DNA of 64,000 nt from positions 3,720,001 to 3,784,000 of the forward strand of contig OX387605.1 of assembly GCA_947568835.1 (NCBI GenBank), written 5' to 3'. A model generated the notes under the pieces. The model ran no database searches. It was given only the letters and a program-made list of their open reading frames with translations, and was not told the DNA's origin. The translations under genes were made by a program, and so were the position numbers. The DNA is from Protonemura montana. Taxonomy: Eukaryota > Arthropoda > Insecta > Plecoptera > Nemouridae. Numbering within the stretch: the first letter of the stretch is position 1; each line of letters opens with the position of its first letter. This document shows positions 51,422 to 62,529 of the stretch, piece after piece.

Positions 51422-54400
51422 ATGGATATCAAACTGAGTGATAGAAAGACGCAATCAAGCCACGGTGAGAAATACGCGCAATCAAGTGCAACAGCCACAC
51501 AATTCAAATCAACTGAAAGGAAACACAAGAAGAAGAAGTCCAAAAAGCAGAAGAAGAGGAAGAAATCGAAACGATCGGTACTTGTACCTACCTAACCAAA
51601 CTTTTTCATATGATCTGGTGTTATTGGTGTTATTACGTTATTGTCTTTTGATTTTGTTACCATGTTTTCTTCAAAACGAGGATAAGTGTGAAATATTAAA
51701 ACCTTTTATTAATCAAGCTTCTCGGTAGTAAAGCAACAATGTTATCTTGCAGGAAAGTGACTCGGATAACACCTCTGACTCTGACGAATGGGTTGAAGAA
51801 GACGAGCGTAAAAAACCCAAAAAGAGGAAGAAAGCAAAACGTTCAGTAAGTCACTTTATCATTAACTTTTTTATCTAGTTAATCTGTTTGTAATTTTCCG
51901 AAATTCTAAATCATTCTGTTTACCATTTGGTTACTTAGTGAAACGTACCTAATTTTATTTGTGAACTTACAGGAAAGTGACTCGGACAGTAGCTCGAACA
52001 TAGATGAATGGGCTGAAAAATACCCTAAAGACGATGTGGTGAAACCTAAAACTGATGCCCGAGATGAATGGATGAGCATGCCTGGACTTTTTCCATGTGT
52101 TGTAAAAGAAAAGAAGCAACCTGTGAAGAAGGATTCAGAAAAGATGATTCTTGATGCGGTAATTGAAATAAGATATCGGAATACAGTGTTGTCTGGTATC
52201 TGTCTTTGCTATCTTAATTTTTTTGTCTGCAGATGGGTCAAAGTAAATATGAACTTAATCCTTACTGGAAAGATGGAGGCACTGGCCTCCCTTCTACGGC
52301 AAAGACAGATAGATTTGACAATGCAAAGCCTTCAGCTAGTGGAACTGTGGGAGATCAAGGTGCAGATTGGCTGCGACGAGCGCTGACCAGAGCTGAGGAA
52401 CAAGCGCGGAGCGAAGGCCGTTCACTGGAGGCGGTGGCAGCAGAAAGATGGGGCGTAAGTGTCCATTGGATTGTTTGCAGCAGACAACACTGAGCATTAT
52501 CCCGAACTAAATTTGAACATTACAACATTATCCAAAAAAATTGTTATTTACATTATATATTTATTTCTTTTTGGTTAACCCTAACATTTCTTTCTGGACT
52601 TGTTTTCCAGTCTTTAGAAAAGCTACAGTCAATGTTAGCGGAAGCAGAGAAGAAGGCTGCAGACTCCAGACCATTTAGCAATAATCGTTCTAGACATCAA
52701 GATTGTCAGAGGGAGCAGGAGAGAAGGAGAGATTTTGGGAGAAGAGACAGAGATCAAGTAAGACGTTATAATGATCAAGAGAGCAAAGGAAAGAGGGATG
52801 ACAGAAGAGATCCTAACAAGTTAGAAAGAGATGGAGGCAGACCGTTTGAAAGGTCTAGAGGATTCCACAAACCAGGAGGTGACGACGAAGATGATTCTCC
52901 AAGTGGAAGATTTAGAAGACCCGATGATCGTAAGAAATCAACAGCATCGAATAAATGTCATTGAACTTCTTACTCATTTTCAACCTAGCATGTCTTGGAG
53001 GAAACCTCTCACAAATATATGCAACTTAGGGCAATTGAATTAAATGACATCTGCCCAGTTGGACCAAGAACTTTGTATAAACACCCAAAAAGAAATGTGT
53101 GAAAAAAGTGATGTCTTTTTATGTATTAAGATAAATGAATAATGTATTCTTTACAGGTGCGGAGAGCTACGTATCTTCCAGTCGTAGAGAAGGAGGCTGG
53201 CGGAAGAAAGATTTGAAACCCGTGGAGAAGAGCAATTCTCGCACTGAAAATTCCGATTCCTACCCAAAACGAATCAGCGACAACTCGGAAAAAAAACCCA
53301 GTGCTCCCAGCGTGAGCAGAGAAGAGGTTGAAGCTAGTGGTACCAACCCTGCAAAGGTTTCCGCTACGAAACAAGTGTTACCGGAAGACAGTGGTTCAGA
53401 TTCCAGCGGCGAGGAAGCAAAGGAGACGGAAGAAGTGGAACGCCTAACCGACAAAGAGATGAACGAGCTGGGAGCAAAACTCATCAAGGCTGAGATCCTC
53501 GGAAATAAAGTCAGTGCTTGGGGTTTTCAATACACAAAACAGAGGTGATCAAAGAATTTAAATTCATGTTTATGAACCACACAAAGTCTGATTGGCAAGT
53601 CAGATGCCAAAAAATATTTATTTTGAAATGAATTGGCACAACGTTTCTGGACAAAAAATGGGATAGATCCCTTACTTACATTTGTAATCAGTATTGCTGA
53701 ACGACGAATTTGTTCCAAATGAATCTTTTTGGCTACTTGCTTCACCATTTCTAAAATTAGTGGGGAGTTTGCTGTTTGTTAAATGGCTGAAATATTTAGC
53801 GGGAAAGTGGAAAGAACGTACTCAACTTACTCAAATTGAGAATGCTTGTTAACATAGATGAACTTACCTTTTGGTTCAGCTAGGTTCCCTTGTCCATGTA
53901 GAGTAGAAAAATGTGCTTGGTAGCTGGTGTGTGGGTAAGATGTAGAGTGCAGATGATATTGGAGCAGGGTAATTATCTGTGAGAAGATTTCAACATTTTT
54001 AGAAAAACTATTTGAACTGGGTTTTGAATGCTAAGTAAAGGGCTACTAAATTTCCCGACGTTTCGCAACATATACTAGTTACTTCTTCAGAGGTTTGAGC
54101 TCAGAGGACTGCTCAAACCTCTGAAGAAGTAACTAGTATATGTTGCGAAACGTCGGGAAATTTAGTAGCCCTTTACTTAGCATTCAAAACCCAGTTCAAA
54201 TAGTTTTTCTAAAAACTTGTGCTAAGGATAAATTAAATAGACATGAGTCTAAAAACCATCATATTTCAACATTTATTTATGAAATAATCATACATGTGCC
54301 ATATCCCTCGCTTGCTGGCTTAAGCTCCCTAGTGGAAATGCCAGAAAACCAAAAAAACACTGCATACATGTGATATTTTACCAAAATCATTGCTGTACAC

Positions 54401-57400
54401 AAGTGGAAACCGATTTTCTAAAAACCCCCATCAGCGGCAGGAAGTAATCAAGTTACTTCTCCCGATAAACCGCAGACCCTCGCCGCTGAGTTGCGTCTGC
54501 GTCTTGAGTCCGCACGAACGGTGCGATCATCTGCCCCCGCGCGGGCAGCGGACGAGACGGTGCTGCTGACCGTGCAAGACGCAGCGGGCAACGTGAGGCC
54601 CGCTCGGGGCATGGAGCGGCCCGCGGGCAAGCAACGCAAGCAGAAGCCCGCGCAAACTCACGACCAAGATGGGAAACGCGAACGATACTTCCCTGACGAC
54701 GATCAGCGCACTCTCAAGGATATGGTGCGTGTCTTCCGTAGGAAGGTTTTAAACCAGAAATTAGTAAGTGTTTGACGTTGAACGGCTTGAATCTTCTGTT
54801 TCAGTTTGAACGTGAGAAGATGAGTTCTGTGGAAGATTCTAATAAGCAGTTCCTGGATATGGTTGCAAAGGTCAGTAGCACTACAATCACTATTTTAGAA
54901 GTTAACTGTGAGAATTTCAAACTCACTTTAACTTTATCCAGTGGAATTGAAATAGGAATCATGAATACCGATGTTTGATGCATGTTATCCCTGTTATGTT
55001 TATTTTTTTTGCGATTTTACGCCTTTGGGGCACTGGGTGGTCTGGATTTTATCTCCCAATATAGAGATAGAAACAATTTTGACTCCAAGAAACTCCATTT
55101 TTTTTAATCTGCTCTGGTAAACTTGAGCTTGACTCTTCTTTTTGCCGCGGCAGGTGAAGCCTAGCGACGAAATGGACGCTGCGTTCGAGGACAAGGCCAG
55201 CCGACAGCGTGATCCAGATGAACGCAGTCGTGCGCTGGCGCAGGCCAAGGCAGCCAGCGTTGCGCTGGGAGATTGCCAGCGCTGCTATCACGGCAAGCGT
55301 CTGCAAAGACATCTCGTGGTTGCCTCCGGAGAGAAGGTAGGCAATGGATGTGCCTGCATGGGAAGTCCCATTTTACCAGATGCATTCTCCCACCAAACTA
55401 AAACAAATCTTTACTGTACATTTTTTGCCTGTTTCTTTATTGTGTTCCAAAATGTCTAAGTATGCAGGCCCGTCCATTTTATCCAAGTCTTCGTTGTGTT
55501 TGATCGTCCAATGTGCTATTGCTGTTTCAGGCCTACCTGTGCGTGCCCGGACACCGTTCCCTAACGCTGGGCCACTGCATGATCGTTCCGATTGGACACA
55601 CGTCTAGTGCAACGCAGCTCGACGAGGATGTCTGGGCCGAGATGCAGGTTCGGCCGACAGACCTCGCTTGCTCTAGGCACTGGCAACACGAGCCAATAGC
55701 TTCACCCAACTTAATCCTTCAAATGCAACCCAGTGATGGTGTTCTTTTGGGGATGCCCAGCATATGTAACATCTAGCCTACTCGATTTTTTTGTTCTTGT
55801 TATTATCAGCTCTACAATTGGTGAATCCAACACTAGTCACCACCTTTTGTGGATGTTGCCCCATAAATTTGTGTAAATTAGATGCTTAGAGCACAGATCC
55901 TCAGAGTCTCTTCTCTCCAGTGATAAATGCAACAGCCGAAACGTTAAACAAAGAATTTTCACTATTGCGGCCTGCCACCCCTGCTCGGTAAGTTCTGTAC
56001 TCTCCCTTTACTTTCCCAATCTATATACTCGTAATCCCAGCCCTTTGGCACATTACCTGGCACATTACCTGGCACATTGGCACCTGCAGGCCCCTTAGAC
56101 GTCATCCAACTTAGTTCAGACAAGCGATTCATCTAAACCTGGGCCGACGTTTGCACTGCAAATGCTTGTTGCAGCTGTTCCGTCGTGGCCTGGTGGCAAT
56201 GTTCGAGGCACGAGACGAGGACGTTGTCTTCTTCGAGACGGCCACGCGGTTTCGACATCGACCGCACATGCTCGTAGAGTGCGTACCCTTGCCCAGGGAT
56301 GAAGGCGCTGCTGCACCCATTTACTTCAAGGTACGATAAAAACCCTGGGCTTAGCTTTGTCAAATTCGACAGCAGAAGTGGTTGCTCCCTATTGCTCTGT
56401 TAAAATTAACGGATGGTTGATATTTCACTCCAAGATCTGTTTTCTCAATATGACTGCAATGGCAAAAAAACATCTGCTACAAATGCCAGAAGACTATGGT
56501 TTAAAATTTTGCAAGAAAAAATTAAACTTATTGTAAATGATTTTGAAATTTCATTTAAACACAATGCGTTTCATTTGATTAATGCCATGGTGTTCAATTC
56601 AAGCTGTAACTAAGGGTATGAGTTTCATTTTTGCCATTCATAGTATCTGCATTACTTTACTTATTGTCACCCATTAATACCATTCTGTCAATTGCAGTTT
56701 GTTAAATCTTACAGTTGTTGTGGTAAGTTGTCGAGCGGTTGTGGCGGTTGTCACCCATGGCTCTAAACCACTTCACCAAACCATCTTAAAGTTGTCAATT
56801 TTCAAAGAAAAAAAACCATGAAAATTGCCAACAGCAACATTCCAATGCAAAGAATTCAGAAAGTACATGACCTGAGGAAACAAAGCTCATCAATGTATCT
56901 ACTTTGAGATGCGGGCCTAGACAGTCTAACGCTAACCTGAATGCAATGTTGCTGTCCGCCGCAGAAAGCAATACTGGAGTGCGAGACAGAATGGAGTACA
57001 AACCACAAGCTGGTGGACACGCGCAAAACGGGAGTACGCCGCTGCCTGCCACGCGAGCTGCCGTACTTTGCCGTCGATTTTGGCACGGGCGGAGGTTTCG
57101 CTCACGTAATCGAGGACGAAAAGGCTTTCCCGGACACGTTCGCGCAGGTACCGTCACTCTATCATAACCGCCGCTCTCTCTCTCTCTTGTACGGTTATGT
57201 GTTCCTAGTACAGATATCTATACCACTAGACCAATAATTTCTTTTGCATGGCCTGAAATGGAGCCAGGCATTGAGTGTGCAGATCTCAAAACTATAAGGA
57301 TGGTATGTCTGTTAACTCTTAATTTGTAGGCCATGCTGTGACATATTCTTTGTGGTAATGAAAATAAAGCTTCTGATTACTGGAGGATAATGTACCTGTA

Positions 57401-57647
57401 TAGGTACCTTGCATTGTCCTGGTTCATGCCTTGGATTTATTTGTTTTCAAAGCCAGGGTGCATGCTCTGATAAATGCCAACGTTGCAGGAGGTGGTGGCT
57501 GGGATGCTGGATCTGGACCACGATGCATGGCGCAAACCTGCCCGGGAGCCGTTCGAGAAGCAACGCGATAAAGTGCTGCAACTGTCTGCTTGGTGGAAGC
57601 CACATGACTTCACAGCAACGCTTTCTGATGAGCAGGACTCGACATAA
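51422..57647 (+). CDS. CWF19L2: CWF19-like protein 2, complete, 13 exons, 813 aa
   Basis: Nuclear splicing factor of the Cwf19/Drn1 family, linked to late spliceosomes and intron-lariat turnover. Exons: 51422-51577, 51753-51845, 51973-52158, 52233-52454, 52611-52929, 53157-53509, 54476-54724, 54805-54870, 55154-55336, 55531-55647, 56175-56330, 56965-57147, 57489-57647. All junctions hold frame; most are phase 0, exon 5/6 is phase 1. The N-terminal half is charged and disordered, Lys-rich (residues about 33-52), then Arg/Asp-rich (about 240-330). The first C-terminal CwfJ domain (about 549-700) has CQRCYHG, HLVVASG and the HIT-like GHCMIVPIGHT. The second (about 700-813) has LPYFAVDFGTGGGFAHVIED and WWKPHDFT. 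This order matches animal CWF19L2 closely; the human protein is about 80 residues longer. Exons 2 and 3 begin with the same ESDSD segment. Intron 6 carries a palindromic transposon relic. Confidence 0.97.
53987..53998. repeat. Left target-site duplication of the palindromic element
   Basis: ATTTCAACATTT, repeated exactly at 54263-54274 on the other side of the inserted 264 bp. Confidence 0.85.
53996..54215. repeat. Perfect 105-bp inverted repeat (10-nt loop)
   Basis: Arms 53996-54100 and 54111-54215 are exact reverse complements by direct reading, around a loop TCAGAGGACT. They carry the Penelope arm sequence, including GAAACGTCGGG. Perfect identity indicates a recent origin or conversion between arms. 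Transcription of the host intron would give a 105-bp RNA hairpin. Confidence 0.95.
53999..54262. mobile_element. Non-autonomous Penelope-derived palindromic insertion in CWF19L2 intron 6
   Basis: A 264-bp insertion flanked by the exact 12-bp duplication ATTTCAACATTT. It consists almost only of the two inverted arms plus a 47-bp tail ending in CATGAGTCTAAAAACC then ATCAT. The longer element at 44110-45648 has diverged copies of both arms and the same tail, but with a protein remnant between the arms. This copy therefore looks like an internally deleted, MITE-like relative, younger than the long copy because its arms and target duplication are unmutated. No coding capacity. Confidence 0.85.
54263..54274. 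repeat. Right target-site duplication of the palindromic element
   Basis: ATTTCAACATTT, identical to 53987-53998. Confidence 0.85.
56047..56078. repeat. 12-bp tandem repeat in a CWF19L2 intron
   Basis: Two exact GGCACATTACCT units followed by a partial third (GGCACATT). Confidence 0.9.
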
Positions 57648-58123
57648 TAGCTGTCCTGCCTGACTTCGTTCTAAAATACTGTACACCACTGCGACTCACT
57701 CAACTTGTTAGCTTTGCACCTCTCGCCGTATTTTGTATTTACTATAAATTATGTTAATGATTGGTACATTATAACATTTTTATTGTCTTAAAATTGTATT
57801 GCTTCAAAGCAAATACACAATAGTGTTGAGATGTGACAAAAATTACATTCTTTACAGTGATAGTAAACAGTAACAGATATTTTAATTTCATATACTGAAA
57901 ATTGAAATACATTTATAATAAGAGATACTTGTTTATTAGTATACTGTTTTTTCAAAAGAAAGGTGAGTGAACTAAAATTGTACCGTCCCTTTTCTGGTTT
58001 TGGTAGTAAATTGCTTAACGCTGAAGGCAGCTAGCGTAGCTAAATATGCTTGTGACTTTTCAGCATGAACATTGATGAACATTCCGTGGACTTGATGACA
58101 CTTTGCCCATTCCTCCAATGAGG
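57648..58123. other. Convergent 3' flanks of CWF19L2 and a DOMON gene
   Basis: 476 bp separate the CWF19L2 stop (57647, plus) from the DOMON stop codon (58124-58126, minus). The 3' untranslated regions of both genes should lie here. A possible minus-strand AATAAA is at 57932-57937. I saw no canonical plus-strand AATAAA for CWF19L2 before 57900. Confidence 0.5.
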
Positions 58124-60161
58124 TTATTGAGTGCTTTCTGACTGCAAAACATCAGGAATCTGGAAGTAACCATACTCCTCGACCCAACCCTTGATGGAGT
58201 TTGCTCCTTTGGCGATGTCGTGGTAACCAATACCACTGTCTGAAATTGAGAAAGAAAGAAATGTATCACCATTCTGCACCTAGCTGATCAGTCAGGCCAT
58301 TGGTGTCTACCTTATTGTCGTACCATGCATTTTTGTATTTGTAATTTGTTTCCTGTTGTATAATATACATGCCATGGTGTTTCATATTATAATAAATAAA
58401 AACAGGCTTTGGAAACTGTTATATTTTCTATTTCCAAAGACTAAACGTAAGGAAATTATCATAAGTACCGGTAGCCGTGGTTCCTGCCGCTAGCAGCAGA
58501 TGAAATTGTGTGCGGAAGAGATCAAACTCTACGCCTTGAAAAACGGTGACCTCTTCCCGTGTGAATTTACAGTAAATTTCCTTAGTGGCAGGGTCGTAGC
58601 TGCTGGCTTCGACGTCGAGTGTCAGACCAACTGCGACAGCCTCACGTGTATTAACTTTTCCGTTGTTAAATGATGCGTAGAGGCTCACATTTCCTGCCCC
58701 AGCGGCTGTGTCACTGACACATTCAACGATACTGTCGTTGCCCTGCAATATAAGTTTTGGCAACATTAGGCACATATCGGATTTGGTTGATTTTTTATAC
58801 TTCTTGTTACCTCTAGTCATACCATACCTCTATTGTTTGCTATTTTTCATTGGATCTTTATGACGACGACCCACAAATTTCACAAGCCTGTTTTATTCCA
58901 TTGTTCAGTTTTACAAACTAATGTATTTTAACTCCCTACATAATGAGACATTCTTTAGAACAAGACGATGAAATTCTATGATGAAACCATTGCCAATCTG
59001 GCTAAAACCCATGGATAAAGGTAACACCTACTACTGACCAACCCGCCAGAACCGAGGCAGAGCTGTCGGACTAATATTGTAATATGAGCTGCATTGCGAC
59101 AATAATCACTCTCTTGCGCAATGGAACAAGTGTCTATACCATCATAGTGTCGTCTGAGAGGCCCACCGCGACATAATTTCCTCCGACAGCCCACAGTTGA
59201 AAGGTGTACTCGTTGACCCAGGCCCGGATGGATACGACGGCCGTGCAGTCCTTGGTGGTCAGGCACGAGTCTGCCACGGGGACGGCATATCTTCCTTTAT
59301 CAGTAACCTGCATGAGTCCAACAATAAAATACTTTTTTTAAACAGGGAAACTATATACGGTAAATGCACATTCAACTGTACCTTCATTTTCATTATTATT
59401 ATTATTTTTTTTTTTTTTTTAATGTCTTTAAACCACGATGGGTATTTGCAGACGATGAATTAAAAAGTGAATAAAAATGTGTGACACGGAAACAGGAAAC
59501 AGCCACATCTAAGTTTGTACAGCCGCAATTTGTGCATGACCTGTTGAATCATCTGACAGAAGTTTGAAGTGTCCACCTGCCGGTTCCCGGGCGAAAATAT
59601 ATTGGTTTTTGGCAAAATTGTAAAGGACTGGCGACCAACGAAATTTTAGCGAATAAAAATAAGTAGTTTACAATTGCGTCCAACTTAATATGGTCCATGC
59701 CCCAGGGGCTGACTTTTGTGTGGATGTTGTCTTCGTCGGGAAAGCTGGAGAAATTTGGCAAGTGCCGTCCTACTCCTAAGGATCAGTCAGAGTGAGAGCT
59801 GCTTTATTTGTCTTTAACAAGTAGGGACATTTAAGAATTTAGAGGAGGAGGCGACTAAAAACGCTTGTTTTGGAACCTCCATTGCTTTGTTTTCATAAAA
59901 AGATCATTTTTGAAAATTATGAGTTCGAGATTTAAAAAAATAATCAAAAGTTTTCCCGGAGCAGAAAACAGCAGGAATGGGTGGAAAAAATGTAGATCGT
60001 TTTTATACTCGATCTGTAATTGAAAGTAATACTTGCGTGGGTTTCAATTTGAAATGACTTCTTATCAGAGTTCCACTTACCACGACGTGACCTTGATTGG
60101 GTACAGAGACAGCACAGACTGCAGTTGTTGCCAATACGAGCATGATGTCGATGGCAGTCAT
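58124..60161 (-). CDS. Secreted single-DOMON protein, 4 exons, 212 aa
   Basis: Exons 5' to 3': 60161-60081, 59307-59140, 58742-58469, 58239-58124. Exon 1 gives a signal peptide (MTAIDIMLVLATTAVCAVS). Exon 2 holds the first half of the DOMON fold, with NYVAVGLSDDTMM at its end. Exon 3 continues with GNDSIVECVSD, YASFNNG, YCKFTREEVT and FHLLLAAGT. Exon 4 starts with DSGIGYHD and ends in ESTQ then stop. Phases are 0, 0 and 1, as in its neighbour at 60779-62529, and exon 3 has the same length (274 nt). Exon 2 lacks the first Cys pair found in every other family member with a visible exon 2 (the GC..C segment), keeping only the later two. Likely a small extracellular haem- or ligand-binding protein; the exact ligand is unknown. 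Confidence 0.88.
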
Positions 60162-60677
60162 TCTACGTGCGTCAAAAACAGTGCATTGCAGACTTTAGCT
60201 AGGTGTGTGTTCCTCAAAACAAACCGCATTGGTGCAAAGAGCAAAAAAATACATTTGGTACATTTTTTTCTTCATATGTCATGGAATACGGAATTGTGGA
60301 ATTTCGTTTTTTAATGAGCAAGGAAGAAAATATTAGCTGTGGATTTGCATAAATACCGGATAATACAACCCTTTAAGTAATGATTACCTCGATTTGATTT
60401 CCGCTTGGCTACTCACTTTGCAATGTTTCTTCCTGAGCTTATGATTTGAATAAAGAAGTAAGGAAACTTGACTTGTTGGTCATTTATATCAATATGCAGC
60501 CTGATAAGCTGGACAAACAGTAGGTACTTAAAGAGTCAGCCTATTTTAACCACTCCATAATCACCGATAAAGATTTTTAAAGATACGTCTATTTAAAATG
60601 AGTCTGCAGCATGTTTTTTAATTCCGTAACTCGGAGGAAGAATGTCTTGGAAAAGATAACACGATAAATCCAAACTC

Positions 60678-60683
60678 TTTATT
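60678..60683 (-). terminator. Polyadenylation signal AATAAA for the 60779-62529 DOMON gene
   Basis: TTTATT on the plus strand reads AATAAA on the minus strand, about 95 bp after the stop codon at 60779-60781. Confidence 0.6.
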
Positions 60684-60778
60684 CATCAACCACCTTTCAG
60701 TCAGTTAATTGGCTTCTAGTCGCAAGCCGCAACTTCTGTAGTGATGCAGTGGTAGGCTAGTTGGTGTAGTGACCATCT

Positions 60779-62529
60779 TCACTCAGCCAAAGTCGTTTCA
60801 GGTTGATGGTAGTAGCCGATGTCGGCCACAAACCTTTTGTCTACACTGTATGATCTGGCGACGTCGTGGTAGCCGATCCCGGAATCTGGAATCAGGGTCC
60901 GACAGATTCACGCTAAAAAGTCTGAATGCGTGGCTAAAATTCACCCATGAACGGTTTGCGAAAAGTACAAGGTAGACATCAAAGAGTCAGTTGCTAAAAC
61001 AATTGTGAAACACGCGTCGATTATGATGTGAAAAACGATTTTGATGGAAGTCAATACAAGTTCATACCTCACTTTCAAACGTCACCGATGACCGTCACAT
61101 GATTTTGATCCAAAAAATTGACGTCTTATCCTAAGTTCGTTGCAATTACCTGTGGCTTTAGTGCCTACTGCCACTAGCAAGTGGTACTGCGTTTTGTCAA
61201 GGTCAAACAGTACCCCCTGGAACGTGGTGACCTCATCGCGAGTGAACTTGCATTTGGCAATCTTTGAGTCTACGTCGTAGCTGCTGGCTTCGTTGTCGAG
61301 CGTCAGGCCAGTCGCCTCCACCTCGCGGGCGTTATTGTGGCCGTTGTTGAAAGACGCGTACAGACTCAACTTCCCTTCGGCTGCTGCGTTGTCGCTCACG
61401 CACTCCACGACGCTGTCGTCGCCCTGGAATTAACATCGTTTGATGAATATCTTTTGATGCTGAGGAGCTGAGGAATATAGCTCGATGTATCTAGTGGCCG
61501 AATGGTCAAATCAGAATTAAAACAAAGGTGCAAGGTTCCTATCTAACCAAAGTACCCAAACACTTAATTTTCACGTATGCAACTGGCAAGAGTTCTCTTC
61601 AAGAATTCGTACTCTTCACGACTAGAAATAATCTTTGAATATTCATTCGAAAGAAGCTGCTCGGGATCTTGTCTCCAGAAATCACCATTTTATCGTCGGC
61701 TGAGAGCGCCACTGCGACGTATACGCCGCCGGCTGATTGTATCTCGAACGTGTACGTTTTCCCGACCACTAAGATGGAGACGGCGGCTACGCAGTTTTTG
61801 GACACGAAGCAGTCTTCGGGGTACTGGAAGCAGGCCTTACTCTGCCCACAGCCGTCGGTCACCTCTCTCCACAGCTCGTCGTGACTCTGCGGATTTGGTT
61901 AGAGATCACCAACAGATGTTACCATTGTTGTATCAGACTGGCCAACGTCAATAATAAATAATATAAAATAATATAATATATTATGATATATTTTATATGT
62001 ATTGTATGTTTTATATTATATTATATTATATTATGTAATGCAATTTAAGAAAGATTGCCAAAAAAGATTTTAAGCTTGGAGTATGAGAGAAGGGGAAGAG
62101 GACGACCAAGAGAAAGATGGATACAAAAAGTACACGATGATGTGGAGAAAAGAGGTGGGAAATGGAATGAAGTAGAAGAGAAAAAAAGCTGGCTGGATAA
62201 GGAGAAATGGAAGAAGTGGGTGAATGAAAAGGAAAATGAAAAAGAGCATGAAGAAAACCAAAAAATTATTTGGCATAATCAAGCTAAATGCCTTAAATTA
62301 AACATTTTCTACCTGTTGTAAGAAATAAATGAAAATAAAAAATCGATTTAAAAAAATAAATATAAAACATAATAATAGGTTCGATTTTTACTTTAATTGT
62401 ACACCAATAAATGAAGCGTCAAGGAAGGAGGGAGGGACACGCAAATTCTGCACTTACCGGTGCATCTTGATCAGACACAGGCACAGCAAGGACTGCGGTT
62501 GCAGTCAACACCAAAACAAGGGCAATCAT
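60779..62529 (-). CDS. Secreted single-DOMON protein, 4 exons, 217 aa
   Basis: Exons 5' to 3': 62529-62458, 61886-61686, 61423-61150, 60885-60779. Exon 1 is a signal peptide (MIALVLVLTATAVLAVPVS). Exon 2 begins SHDELWREVTDGCGQSKAC and ends GGVYVAVALSADDKM. Exon 3 carries GDDSVVECVSDN, YASFNNGHNN, CKFTRDEVTTFQG and QYHLLVAVGT. Exon 4 starts DSGIGYHDVA, ends QPETTLAE and stops. The pattern Cys..Cys..VAVAxSxDxxM / GDDSVVEC / GxHD is that of the FRRS1/SDR2-type DOMON domain, here as a free secreted domain. The Met before the exon 2 donor and the His of GYHD are candidate axial haem ligands by analogy with other DOMON cytochromes. Intron 1 contains a LINE fragment. It is the closest intact sister of the gene at 58124-60161. 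Confidence 0.92.
61949..62035. repeat. AT-rich low-complexity tract
   Basis: Nearly pure A/T sequence with ATATA and TTATA units in intron 1 of a DOMON gene, directly before the LINE fragment. Confidence 0.85.
62050..62340 (+). mobile_element. 3'-terminal fragment of a LINE-type retroelement
   Basis: A plus-strand open frame contains RGRPRERWIQKVHDDV, then GGKWNEVEEKKSWLDKEKW. This Arg/Trp pattern is typical of the extreme C-terminus of endonuclease/reverse-transcriptase polyproteins of non-LTR retrotransposons. The frame stops near 62321 and is followed by an A-rich tail. No upstream reverse transcriptase is present, so this is a 5'-truncated insertion. It sits in intron 1 of the minus-strand DOMON gene, in opposite orientation. 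Confidence 0.75.
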
